DNA of 13,567 nt from Clostridiales bacterium (GTDB taxonomy: Bacteria; Bacillota; Clostridia; Oscillospirales; Oscillospiraceae). Of the stretch, positions 1-6,358 are shown one piece after another. How positions within the stretch are numbered: the first letter of the stretch is position 1; every line of letters begins with the position of its first letter. A program made the translations under genes and the position numbers. The stretch spans positions 1 through 13,567 of the forward strand of contig SFIL01000034.1 of NCBI GenBank assembly GCA_004556205.1, given 5' to 3'. The notes beneath the pieces were generated by a model. It saw only the letters and a list, made by a program, of their open reading frames with translations, ran no database searches and was not told the origin of the DNA.

Positions 1-22
1 ACTGAAAACCGATTTTCAGCAT
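1..22 (-). CDS. rpmA: 50S ribosomal protein L27, N-terminal fragment (runs off the window)
   Basis: Only the first seven codons lie in the window, reading MLKIGFQ. This matches the start of Firmicute L27 precursors, which carry a short N-terminal extension beginning ML(K/R) before the mature AxKKG sequence. An excellent ribosome binding site (GGAGGTG on the minus strand, about 29-35) sits inside the last codons of prp. The order rplU-prp-rpmA is the conserved Firmicute arrangement. The identification rests on context plus seven residues, so it is good but cannot be verified here. The rest of the gene lies to the left of position 1. Confidence 0.8.
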
Positions 23-25
23 TTG

Positions 26-349
26 TTACACCTCCATAACTTCGATATAATCAGGATAATCATCCCGCAGGGACAGCATGGTCAAAATAAAACCATTCAT
101 AACATCCTGCACTGCGTCCTCATCGTCGCAGGCTGCGGGAAGGGTCAAGGTGATTCGAGGCTCATCTTCCTTCACTTTCGTGTTTGCGTGGTTGCCGAGG
201 ACATCGTTGATGGTGCATTCGGCAAACTTTACAGCGGTTGTGACGGCGGCGCAAACAATGTCGCTTCCCGCCTCTGCGTAGCCGCTGTGCCCCGATACGG
301 AGAATCCGTTGATTCGTCCGTCATGATTGAAAATTTCTATCTTTGTCAT
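26..349 (-). CDS. prp: Ribosomal-processing cysteine protease Prp
   Basis: This 107-residue protein is the YsxB/Prp family protease, which removes the N-terminal extension of ribosomal protein L27 in Firmicutes and relatives. The catalytic pair is visible in GHSGYAEAGSDIVCAAVT: His21 and Cys33, at the family's usual spacing of 12 residues. The length (about 105-110 aa) is typical and the gene is complete. Its start codon overlaps the rplU stop by one base (TAATG), so translation is probably coupled, and the L27 gene follows immediately. It should act in the cytoplasm on newly made L27 before ribosome assembly. Prp is expected only where L27 has the extension, and the visible L27 start agrees. 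Confidence 0.93.
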   Translation of the reverse strand: MTKIEIFNHDGRINGFSVSGHSGYAEAGSDIVCAAVTTAVKFAECTINDVLGNHANTKVKEDEPRITLTLPAACDDEDAVQDVMNGFILTMLSLRDDYPDYIEVMEV

Positions 350-660
350 TACACAGAAATCTTTTCAATCTGCACCTTGGTGTACGGCTGTCTGTGACCG
401 CGGAGGGACTTGGAGTCCTTCTTCGGGCGATACTTGAAGACGACGACCTTCTTGCTCTTGCCGTTCTTCAGGACCTTCGCTTCGACGGAAGCGCCTGCCA
501 CGACGGGAGCGCCGAACTTGGAGTTCTCGCCGTCCACGACTGCCAGCACCTGATCGAAGGTTACGGTTGCGTCAGCCTCAGCACCGAGCTTCTCAACGTA
601 GATCACGTCGCCCTCCTTGACGCTGTACTGCTTGCCACCGGTAACGATAACTGCCTGCAT
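349..660 (-). CDS. rplU: 50S ribosomal protein L21
   Basis: A complete 103-residue bL21, the usual length. It starts MQAVIVTGGKQYSVKEGD, the characteristic bL21 N-terminus, and its C-terminal half has the basic stretch KVVVFKYRPKKDSKSLRGHR, which binds 23S rRNA. bL21 is a structural protein of the large subunit and contacts bL20. The start ATG (658-660) is preceded by an AGGTAGGTG ribosome binding site. It is the first gene of the operon with prp and rpmA, with a strong promoter about 90 bases upstream and a structured leader between, consistent with autogenous control of this operon in Firmicutes. Confidence 0.97.
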   Translation of the reverse strand: MQAVIVTGGKQYSVKEGDVIYVEKLGAEADATVTFDQVLAVVDGENSKFGAPVVAGASVEAKVLKNGKSKKVVVFKYRPKKDSKSLRGHRQPYTKVQIEKISV

Positions 661-698
661 TGTTCTGTTGCACCTACCTTTTTTGTAGTCTCGCTCTG

Positions 699-729
699 AA
701 GGTGTGAGGAATCCCTCAACTTAGACCTT
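699..729 (-). ncRNA. Candidate L21 leader hairpin in the rplU 5' UTR
   Basis: Read on the minus strand, the rplU 5' UTR can fold into an outer stem AAGGT/ACCTT (725-729 with 699-703), an asymmetric internal loop, and an inner stem TGAGG/CCTCA (714-718 with 705-709) closed by a four-base loop. It lies between the predicted transcription start (about 740) and the rplU ribosome binding site. Firmicute rplU operons often carry an L21 leader that lets excess L21 repress its own mRNA. The position fits that role, but I have not matched it to the Rfam consensus, so the assignment is tentative. Confidence 0.4.
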
Positions 730-746
730 TTCGACGCGGCTTGTCT

Positions 747-775
747 ATTCTAACATTCCTTTTCGAAATTGTCAA
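747..775 (-). promoter_or_regulatory. Sigma-A-type promoter of rplU-prp-rpmA
   Basis: On the minus strand there is a perfect -35 box TTGACA (770-775), a 17-base spacer and a -10 box TAGAAT (747-752). Transcription would start near 740, leaving an untranslated leader of about 80 bases before rplU. The box sequences and spacing are near ideal, as expected for a ribosomal protein operon. Confidence 0.85.
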
Positions 776-782
776 ATAGTAT

Positions 783-811
783 TTGACTCTTTTTTTCGGA
801 TTTGGTATACT
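783..811 (+). promoter_or_regulatory. Promoter of apbE-NusG_II, divergent from rplU
   Basis: TTGACT (783-788), a 17-base spacer containing a T-run, and TATACT (806-811) form a strong sigma-A-type promoter. Transcription would start near 818, about 28 bases before the apbE start. It lies back to back with the rplU promoter, with only seven bases between the two -35 boxes, so the two polymerases may compete. Confidence 0.8.
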
Positions 812-845
812 TTTTTTATCAAATATTTAAGAATTCGGTGATCTT

Positions 846-1832
846 ATGAAAAAATTTCTCGCGCTCCTCCTGTTTCTCTGTCTGAGCTTGACCGCCTGTG
901 CAAGTGACGGTCCCGCCGAGACCGAGATTTTCGCAATGGATACCTATATGCGTCTCCGTATTTGGGGGGATCGGGAGCTGCTCTCAGATACCGTCGATGA
1001 GATACGGAGACTGGAAGGGCTATTCTCCGTCACCGATGAGAAGAGTGAGATCTTTTTGCTCAATCGCGACGGGCAGGCCGTCCTCAGCGCAGATACCGCT
1101 GAGATTCTCACGCGGGCGATCGCCCTCTCCGAACGGACGGGCGGTGCCTTTGACCCGACGGTCTATCCGCTGGTCAGCGCATGGGGCTTTACCTCGGGCG
1201 AGCCGCACATTCCGACACAGGACGAGCTGAACGTCCTGCTCCCCTCCGTCGATGCGGCGCATTTGCGGTTGGACGGAAGCAACGCCGCGCTGACAGACGG
1301 CGCGCAGCTCGACCTCGGCGGTATTGCAAAGGGTTATACGGCGCAAAAGTGTTTAGAACTGCTTTCCGAAAAAGGTGTGCAGGCCGCCATGCTTTCACTC
1401 GGCGGCAATGTACAGACGCTCGGCTCAAAACCCGACGGCAAGCCATGGGTTATCGGCATCGCGAATCCCGAAGAACCCACCGAGGCAATCGCCACCCTCA
1501 CTTTCAACGGCTCTATGGCGATTGTGACGTCGGGCGGCTATCAGCGCTATTTTGATTTGGACGGTGCGCGGTATCATCACATTCTTGATCCCCAAACGGG
1601 AATGCCGGCGGAAACGGGACTTGCGTCCGTGACGGTTCTCACCCAAGACGGGACGACCGCAGATGCCCTTTCTACAGCGCTGTTCGTCATGGGCATGGAG
1701 AAGAGCGTCGAGCTTTGGCGTGAAAGCGATGATTTTGAGGCGATATTCATTACGCAGGACAGAAAAATCTTTGCAACCAAGGGCGCGGCAGATCTCCTCG
1801 GCGGCTGTGAGTTCGAGGAGATCACACGGTGA
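846..1832 (+). CDS. apbE: FAD:protein FMN transferase, lipoprotein (ApbE family)
   Basis: ApbE transfers FMN from FAD to a Thr/Ser of target redox proteins such as RnfG/RnfD, NqrB/C or secreted flavoproteins outside the membrane. The 328-residue length is typical. Residues 1-18 form a lipoprotein signal with lipobox LTAC (lipidated Cys18), so it should be anchored on the outer face of the membrane. Family motifs follow in order: FDPT (102-105), LDLGGIAKGY (155-164), SGGYQRY (229-235), HHILDPQTGMPA (244-255, FAD site) and DGTTADALSTALF (268-280, metal site). The gene overlaps the next one by four bases (GTGA) and has its own promoter; the ribosome binding site is weak. No flavinylation substrate is obvious in the window, so its target lies elsewhere. 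Confidence 0.95.
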   Translation: MKKFLALLLFLCLSLTACASDGPAETEIFAMDTYMRLRIWGDRELLSDTVDEIRRLEGLFSVTDEKSEIFLLNRDGQAVLSADTAEILTRAIALSERTGGAFDPTVYPLVSAWGFTSGEPHIPTQDELNVLLPSVDAAHLRLDGSNAALTDGAQLDLGGIAKGYTAQKCLELLSEKGVQAAMLSLGGNVQTLGSKPDGKPWVIGIANPEEPTEAIATLTFNGSMAIVTSGGYQRYFDLDGARYHHILDPQTGMPAETGLASVTVLTQDGTTADALSTALFVMGMEKSVELWRESDDFEAIFITQDRKIFATKGAADLLGGCEFEEITR

Positions 1833-2185
1833 AAACGAAGGTTTGGCTTCTGTTATTCTCCGTCCTTTGTCTGATTTTAATAGTCTTGAGCGCACTTCTG
1901 CTTCTTGGCGGTGAGCAAGCCGGCTACGCAGAGGTCTATTCCGACGGCGAATTGATTGTTACACTTGATCTGTCAAAGGATACGGAGTATCGCGTTGATC
2001 GCGGCGAAGCTTGGAATCTTCTTGCCGTGCACGACGGGAGGATTTCCGTGATTGCTGCCTCCTGTGCCTCGCAGGACTGCGTTCATCACGCACCCGCCGA
2101 TCACGGCGCGCCGATCGTCTGTTTACCCAACCGTTTAGTCATAAAATTTGCAAATACTTCGGAATTTGACGCTTTCATCGGTTGA
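1829..2185 (+). CDS. Membrane-anchored NusG domain II-containing protein
   Basis: A 118-residue protein starting at GTG (1829), which overlaps the apbE stop, so it is translationally coupled. Residues 5-28 are a single hydrophobic segment (signal anchor or uncleaved signal), followed by an extracytoplasmic domain of about 85 residues. That domain matches the NusG_II family: SDGELIVTLDL, SCASQDCVHHAP and a closing IVCLPNRLVIKF. Three cysteines (79, 84, 98) are placed as in this family. Such proteins are recurrently encoded next to ApbE in Firmicutes; the function is not established, and despite the name it is not the transcription factor NusG. A role in extracytoplasmic flavin or electron transfer is inference from the neighbour only. 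Confidence 0.85.
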   Translation: MKTKVWLLLFSVLCLILIVLSALLLLGGEQAGYAEVYSDGELIVTLDLSKDTEYRVDRGEAWNLLAVHDGRISVIAASCASQDCVHHAPADHGAPIVCLPNRLVIKFANTSEFDAFIG

Positions 2186-2191
2186 CTCGTC

Positions 2192-2220
2192 TTGCATTTT
2201 TGTTTTCAATATGTTACAAT
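2192..2220 (+). promoter_or_regulatory. Candidate promoter of the M23 peptidase gene
   Basis: TTGCAT (2192-2197), a 17-base spacer and TACAAT (2215-2220) lie in the short AT-rich gap after the NusG_II gene. Transcription would begin near 2227, about 32 bases before the ATG, leaving room for the strong AAGGAGG ribosome binding site at 2242-2248. The gene may therefore be expressed independently of apbE. I see no terminator between them, so read-through is also possible. Confidence 0.55.
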
Positions 2221-2258
2221 AATTACAATTCAAGGATTCCCAAGGAGGATGGTAAGAA

Positions 2259-3464
2259 ATGAAGCATCGCCTTCTTCAACGGTGCACTGCCTTTTTCCTG
2301 CTGCTTACGCTTTTTACTTTCCTGCTCCCGCCCTCCTTCGCCGCGCAGGCGGACGAAATTCAGGACGAGATCAAAAGTCTGGAAGAAGAAGCGGATCAGA
2401 TTGCTGCGGATAAGGAAGCGTTAAATGCCGAACTCTCCGAAACAAATTCCCGGGTGCGCTCCTCCGCCGAAGAAAAGGAACAGATTGACCGAGAGATCAA
2501 TCTCTGCATTTCTGAGCGCGACAATATTAACGCGCAGATTCACCAGTATAATCTTCTGATTGCGGAGAAGCAGGCGGGACTCGACAAGCTGCAGGACGAA
2601 CAGTCTGTTTTAATGGAGCGGTATCAGCTTCGTATGCGAACGCTGCAGGAGTACGGAGACATTTCCATTTGGTCCGTTCTTTTTACATCGGACAGCTTCG
2701 TTGATCTGCTCTCGCACCGCGTAATGATTGAGGAAATTGCCTTGGCAGATCAGCGTATGCTGCAATCGCTGCGTGAAAAATCCACTGAGATATTAACGGC
2801 AAAGGGCGAACTTGCAGAAAAAAAGGCTGTACTGGAACAGAAAAAGTCTGATTTGGCGACGGTCGAAGACGAGCTTGCCGCAAAGCGTGAACGCGCGGAT
2901 GAGCTGCTGGCTGCGCTGAGCGCGGATAAGCAGCGGCTGAAGGAGGAAATTGACGCCGCCGAAGAAAAGGAAAGCGCTTTGCTCGCAAAAATTGCGGAAA
3001 AAGAGGAGGAATACAACCGCCTGATTGAAACTCAGCCCGATCCTCCCGCACCAAGCGAGAGCGGCTTCCTCTTCCCTGTTGACCGAAGCGGTTTTGTCTG
3101 CATCACGTCGCCCTACGGAATGCGCACGCATCCCATCACCGGTGTATATAAGCTGCACGACGGCGTCGATCTTGCCTCGTATCAGGGTACACCTGTCTAT
3201 GCGAGCAAGAGCGGCACGGTCACGGGCGCGGAGTATGATTACTACTTGGGCAATTACGTCGTCATCAATCACGGCGACGGCTTCTCGACCCTCTACGGAC
3301 ATATGCTGAGCCTCGTGGTCAGCACCGGCGAATATGTCTCACAAGGGCAGCTCATCGGCTATGTCGGCTCCACCGGAATCTATACCACAGGTCCGCATCT
3401 GCATTTTACCGTCTATTACTGCGGCAGTACGGTCAATCCCATGAACTATATATCCCTTCCATAG
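2259..3464 (+). CDS. Exported murein hydrolase / activator, coiled coil plus M23 (LytM) domain
   Basis: A 401-residue exported protein of the EnvC/PcsB-like type. Residues 1-29 are a Sec signal peptide ending in SFAA. Residues 30-255 form a long charged coiled coil, interrupted near 135-155 by the hydrophobic stretch WSVLFTSDSFVDLL, typical of the regulatory hairpin in EnvC-like proteins. Residues 269-398 form an M23 peptidase domain. All metal and catalytic residues are visible: H300 and D304 (HDGVD), H347 (YGHM), and H380 and H382 (GPHLHF). Unlike the degenerate LytM domains of true EnvC, it could therefore cut peptidoglycan cross-links itself. It likely works at the septum or during wall growth, perhaps with FtsEX. 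The start is fixed by AAGGAGG 10 bases upstream. A terminator follows. Confidence 0.92.
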   Translation: MKHRLLQRCTAFFLLLTLFTFLLPPSFAAQADEIQDEIKSLEEEADQIAADKEALNAELSETNSRVRSSAEEKEQIDREINLCISERDNINAQIHQYNLLIAEKQAGLDKLQDEQSVLMERYQLRMRTLQEYGDISIWSVLFTSDSFVDLLSHRVMIEEIALADQRMLQSLREKSTEILTAKGELAEKKAVLEQKKSDLATVEDELAAKRERADELLAALSADKQRLKEEIDAAEEKESALLAKIAEKEEEYNRLIETQPDPPAPSESGFLFPVDRSGFVCITSPYGMRTHPITGVYKLHDGVDLASYQGTPVYASKSGTVTGAEYDYYLGNYVVINHGDGFSTLYGHMLSLVVSTGEYVSQGQLIGYVGSTGIYTTGPHLHFTVYYCGSTVNPMNYISLP

Positions 3465-3472
3465 CGAAAGAC

Positions 3473-3494
3473 AGGGCAGGAATTTTCCTGCCCT
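3473..3494. terminator. Bidirectional terminator between the M23 and CBS genes
   Basis: AGGGCAGG (3473-3480) pairs perfectly with CCTGCCCT (3487-3494) around an A/T loop that can add two more A-T pairs. On the plus strand it is followed by CATTTTATAG. It lies between two convergent genes (stops at 3464 and 3499) and probably ends transcription from both. The T-tract is short on both strands. Confidence 0.75.
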
Positions 3495-3498
3495 CATT

Positions 3499-3927
3499 TT
3501 ATAGCTTCTTTGTATTCATGGAGATCTCCCCAAGGGCTTCCGCCGCCTCAGTGGAATAATCGTGCAGCTTGGCTACATCTCCGAGAGAAACCATGCCCAC
3601 GAGTTTTCCCTCCTCCTCAACAGGCAGGCGGCGCACCTGCTGCCTTGCCATCAGCGCGGCGGCATTTTGAATGCTCTCCTGCGCGTCCACAGAAAAGATT
3701 CTGCGCGTCATGATGTCGGAAACCTTCACTGTCTGTGCATCGTCATCCGCAGCAACACAGCGCAGTACAATGTCGCGGTCCGTCACCATGCCGCGCAGTC
3801 TTCCGTCCTTCGTGCAGACAGGCAGAGCGCCTACATTAAAGCGCGAGAGGAGCCGCGCCGCAACCGCCGCGCTCTCATTCGGTGCAATGCTGATGACATT
3901 GGTTGACATAACTTCCTTTACCTTCAT
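3499..3927 (-). CDS. Tandem CBS-domain protein
   Basis: A complete 142-residue protein made almost entirely of two CBS domains (about residues 1-60 and 70-125), forming one Bateman module. Recurrent CBS motifs are visible: VKEVMSTNVISI, GALPV, LRGMVTDRDI, then VSDIMTRRIFSV, RRLPV and LVGMVSLGDV. Such stand-alone modules usually bind adenosine nucleotides (AMP, ATP, NAD or similar) and act as cytoplasmic sensors; the ligand and partner cannot be told from sequence. The start is supported by GAGGG (3936-3940) eight bases upstream. It follows nfnB on the same strand, but the nfnB terminator hairpin ends only about 25 bases before its ATG, so its expression may depend on read-through or on a promoter inside the nfnB end. 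Confidence 0.9.
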   Translation of the reverse strand: MKVKEVMSTNVISIAPNESAAVAARLLSRFNVGALPVCTKDGRLRGMVTDRDIVLRCVAADDDAQTVKVSDIMTRRIFSVDAQESIQNAAALMARQQVRRLPVEEEGKLVGMVSLGDVAKLHDYSTEAAEALGEISMNTKKL

Positions 3928-3946
3928 CTGTAGTACCCTCTTTCAT

Positions 3947-3982
3947 AAAAATCGCCTCTGCCGACGAATGCCGACAGAGGCG
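3947..3982 (-). terminator. Rho-independent terminator of the nfnA-nfnB operon
   Basis: On the minus strand a 13-base-pair stem (3970-3982 with 3953-3965, including two G-U pairs) closes a four-base loop, followed by A and then five T residues (3947-3951). The core CGCCTCTG/CAGAGGCG is perfect. It lies 43 bases after the nfnB stop and 25 bases before the CBS gene start, almost touching that gene's ribosome binding site, so it could also work as an attenuator for the CBS gene. Confidence 0.85.
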
Positions 3983-4017
3983 TTTGTCTTATGGAAGTAT
4001 GGGAAAAAAGCGGGAAG

Positions 4018-4048
4018 ATTATACCTTATTTCCGAAAGCTTGCGTCAA
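4018..4048 (-). promoter_or_regulatory. Possible promoter for the CBS gene inside the end of nfnB
   Basis: On the minus strand a perfect TATAAT (4018-4023) lies just beyond the nfnB stop. The best -35 match is TTGACG (4043-4048), but the spacer is 19 bases, longer than ideal. Transcription would start near 4011, upstream of the terminator hairpin at 3953-3982, so the transcript would have to pass that hairpin to reach the CBS gene. The -10 box is convincing, the whole promoter less so. Confidence 0.35.
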
Positions 4049-5408
4049 TGGCTGCTGCCGCTTTCTTGCCTGCGCCCATAGCCAAAATGACGGTTGCTGC
4101 GCCCGTGACGGCGTCGCCGCCGGCATAGACGCCCTCGCGGGTCGTCATATTCTCCTCGTTGACGATCAAGCAACCCTTCTTATTTGTCTCAAGACCCGGC
4201 GTAGTCGAACGGATGAGCGGATTCGGAGAGGTACCGAGTGCCATAATGACCGTATCGACGGGCAATTCAAACTCGCTGCCCGCGATTTCGATCGGGCGGC
4301 GTCTGCCGGAGGCATCCGGCTCGCCGAGTTCCATGCGGATGCACTGCATCGCGCCGACTCTGCCGTTGCCATCGTCAAGGATCTTGGTCGGATTACAAAG
4401 GGTGCAAAGCTCAATGCCCTCCTCCTTCGCATGGTGCAGCTCCTCAAGACGCGCGGGCATCTCCGCCTCGCCGCGGCGATATACGATGTAAATATGCTCC
4501 GCGCCGAGACGCTTTGCACAGCGGGCGGCATCCATTGCGACGTTACCGCCGCCAACGACTGCAACCGCTTTCGAGGCGATCACGGGCGTATCGCTCTCCT
4601 CGTTATATGCCTTCATCAAGTTAATGCGGGTCAAATACTCGTTTGCGGACATGACGCCCTTAAGTGCCTCGCCCTCGATGTGCATAAACATCGGAAGTCC
4701 CGCGCCGGAGCCGACAAAGACCGCCTTGAAGCCCATCTCAAACAGCTCGTCCACGGACAGGACCTTGCCGATGACCATGTTGGTCATGACCTCGACGCCC
4801 ATCGCTTCGAGCTTCTTAATCTCGTTGGCGACGATCGCCTTAGGCAGACGGAACTCGGGAATGCCGTAAACCAGCACGCCGCCCGCAGTATGCAGCGCCT
4901 CAAAGATCGAGACTTCGTAACCTTTCTTGGCAAGCTCGCTCGCGCAGGTCAGACCCGCAGGGCCGGAGCCGACCACAGCGATCTTAATTCCGTTGGATTC
5001 GGGCTTTTCAGGCATTTTGTTGACATTTTCGCGATACCAGTCGGCAACGAAGCGTTCCAATCTGCCGATGGCGACCGGCTCACCCTTCACGCCGCGCACG
5101 CACTTGCACTCGCACTGGCTCTCCTGCGGGCAGACACGACCCGACAGGGCAGGCAGGGCGTTGGTGGAGGTGATAATCTCATATGCCGCGAGGAAATCGC
5201 CCTCGGCGACCTTTGCAATAAACTCAGGGATACGGATATTGACAGGGCAGCCGCCGACGCACAGCGGCTTCTTGCAGTTGAGGCAGCGCTTTGCTTCCTC
5301 GATCGCCATTTCCGCCGTGTAGCCAAGGGAGACTTCCTTAAAATTCTTGTTGCGGACGTTTGCCTCTTGCTCCGGCATGGGAGTTTTGGTCATTGTCATA
5401 TTTGCCAT
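4026..5408 (-). CDS. nfnB: NfnB, large subunit of Nfn transhydrogenase (usually annotated glutamate synthase small subunit, GltA)
   Basis: A 460-residue flavoprotein of the GltD/GltA family. The N-terminal domain carries iron-sulfur cysteines C42, C45, C50 and C54 (CLNCKKPLCVGGCP) and a second set around 93-103 (CPQESQCECKC), for two [4Fe-4S] clusters. An FAD-binding GSGPAG follows at 147-152, then the NADPH-binding GGGNVAMD at 286-293 and a C-terminal GGDAVTGAATVILAMGAGK. It is often labelled NADPH-dependent glutamate synthase, but no glutamate synthase large subunit is nearby. The gene lies 14 bases after an NfnA-type partner, which favours the electron-bifurcating complex NfnAB: NADH plus reduced ferredoxin reducing two NADP+. 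The start is supported by GGGAGGAAG just upstream. The operon ends at the strong hairpin 3947-3982. Confidence 0.88.
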   Translation of the reverse strand: MANMTMTKTPMPEQEANVRNKNFKEVSLGYTAEMAIEEAKRCLNCKKPLCVGGCPVNIRIPEFIAKVAEGDFLAAYEIITSTNALPALSGRVCPQESQCECKCVRGVKGEPVAIGRLERFVADWYRENVNKMPEKPESNGIKIAVVGSGPAGLTCASELAKKGYEVSIFEALHTAGGVLVYGIPEFRLPKAIVANEIKKLEAMGVEVMTNMVIGKVLSVDELFEMGFKAVFVGSGAGLPMFMHIEGEALKGVMSANEYLTRINLMKAYNEESDTPVIASKAVAVVGGGNVAMDAARCAKRLGAEHIYIVYRRGEAEMPARLEELHHAKEEGIELCTLCNPTKILDDGNGRVGAMQCIRMELGEPDASGRRRPIEIAGSEFELPVDTVIMALGTSPNPLIRSTTPGLETNKKGCLIVNEENMTTREGVYAGGDAVTGAATVILAMGAGKKAAAAIDASFRK

Positions 5409-5422
5409 TGTCTCTTCCTCCC

Positions 5423-6277
5423 TTACTGAATCAGTGCCTTGCCAAGCTTCTCAATGCGGCACATATGGTTTTGCTCGTCCGACTGTTCCTGATCGCGGTA
5501 GACGCCGTTACGGTTCATCAGCTCGGCAAAGTCAACCTTGTGACCGTCAAACTCGGGGCCGTCCACACAGGCGAACTTGACTTCGCCGCCGACCGTAACG
5601 CGGCAGCCGCCGCACATACCCGTGCCGTCAACCATGATGGGGTTCAGCGAGACCATCGTCTTGACACCGAACGGTTCGGTCGTTTTGCATACGAATTTCA
5701 TCATCGGAACCGGACCGATTGCCAGAACCTCATCATACTGATTGCCTGCCTCGAGCAGCTCTTGCAGCTTGACGGTGACAAAACCGTGCTCACCGTAGGA
5801 GCCGTCATCGGTCATCAGGTAGAGATTATCGCTGCAAGCGCGGAACTCGTCCTCCAAAATGACAATATCCTTATTGCGGAAGCCGACAATCACATCGACC
5901 TCGCACCCTGCTTCCTTAAACGCCTGTGCAGAGGGAAGCGCAATCGCGCATCCGACACCGCCGCCGACGACGCATACACGCTTCACACCCTCCATCTCCG
6001 TGGGTCTGCCGAGCGGGCCGACAAAGTCCTGAATACAGTCGCCCTCGTTCAGCTCACCGAGCATTTTTGTGGACAGGCCGACTTTTTGGAAGATGATCGT
6101 GACGGTCCCCTTCTCGCGGTTATAGCCAGCGATGGTCAGAGGGACGCGCTCACCCTGCGCATCGACGCGGAAAATGATGAACTGGCCCGCTTTTGCCTTT
6201 TTTGCAACAAAGGGAGCTTCGATCTCCATCAGCGTAACAGCGGAATTCAGTTCCTTTTTGCGGACAATTTTGAACAT
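5423..6277 (-). CDS. nfnA: NfnA, small subunit of NADH-dependent reduced ferredoxin:NADP+ oxidoreductase (SudB-like)
   Basis: A 284-residue protein of the ferredoxin-NADP reductase fold, often labelled sulfide/dihydroorotate dehydrogenase-like FAD/NAD-binding protein. RVPLTIA (44-50) binds FAD, and GGGVGCA (105-111) starts the NAD(H) domain. A C-terminal VDGTGMCGGC (216-225) with C237 holds a [2Fe-2S] cluster. The Nfn cluster is known for an Asp ligand, and D217 with C222, C225 and C237 are the natural candidates. In NfnAB this subunit takes electrons from NADH and passes them to NfnB. I place the start at 6277 (MFKIVRKKEL): AAAGGGTG lies six bases upstream, whereas an upstream in-frame ATG at 6319 sits at or before the predicted transcription start. 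Confidence 0.88.
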   Translation of the reverse strand: MFKIVRKKELNSAVTLMEIEAPFVAKKAKAGQFIIFRVDAQGERVPLTIAGYNREKGTVTIIFQKVGLSTKMLGELNEGDCIQDFVGPLGRPTEMEGVKRVCVVGGGVGCAIALPSAQAFKEAGCEVDVIVGFRNKDIVILEDEFRACSDNLYLMTDDGSYGEHGFVTVKLQELLEAGNQYDEVLAIGPVPMMKFVCKTTEPFGVKTMVSLNPIMVDGTGMCGGCRVTVGGEVKFACVDGPEFDGHKVDFAELMNRNGVYRDQEQSDEQNHMCRIEKLGKALIQ

Positions 6278-6319
6278 GAAATTCACCCTTTCGTGCGAAT
6301 ACAAAGATTTCCGTTTCAA

Positions 6320-6347
6320 ATTATAGCATAGATTCGGAATAATTCAA
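6320..6347 (-). promoter_or_regulatory. Promoter of nfnA-nfnB
   Basis: On the minus strand, TTGAAT (6342-6347), a 16-base spacer and a perfect TATAAT (6320-6325) preceded by TGC, making an extended -10. Transcription would start near 6313, about 36 bases before the nfnA ATG at 6277. This separates nfnAB from gluQ upstream and decides the nfnA start. Between gluQ and this promoter there is only a weak CGGG/CCCG hairpin followed by T-runs. Confidence 0.75.
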
Positions 6348-6358
6348 TAAGAAAAAAA

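Noticed and set aside
3984..5429. Long open frame (481 codons) on the plus strand opposite nfnB
   Set aside because: It is antisense to a clearly conserved iron-sulfur flavoprotein, has no recognisable domain and no good ribosome binding site, and is explained by the codon bias of nfnB.
5360..6331. 323-codon open frame on the plus strand opposite nfnA
   Set aside because: Shadow of nfnA: low-complexity His/Ala/Asp-rich translation, no motif, and it overlaps the nfnA promoter.
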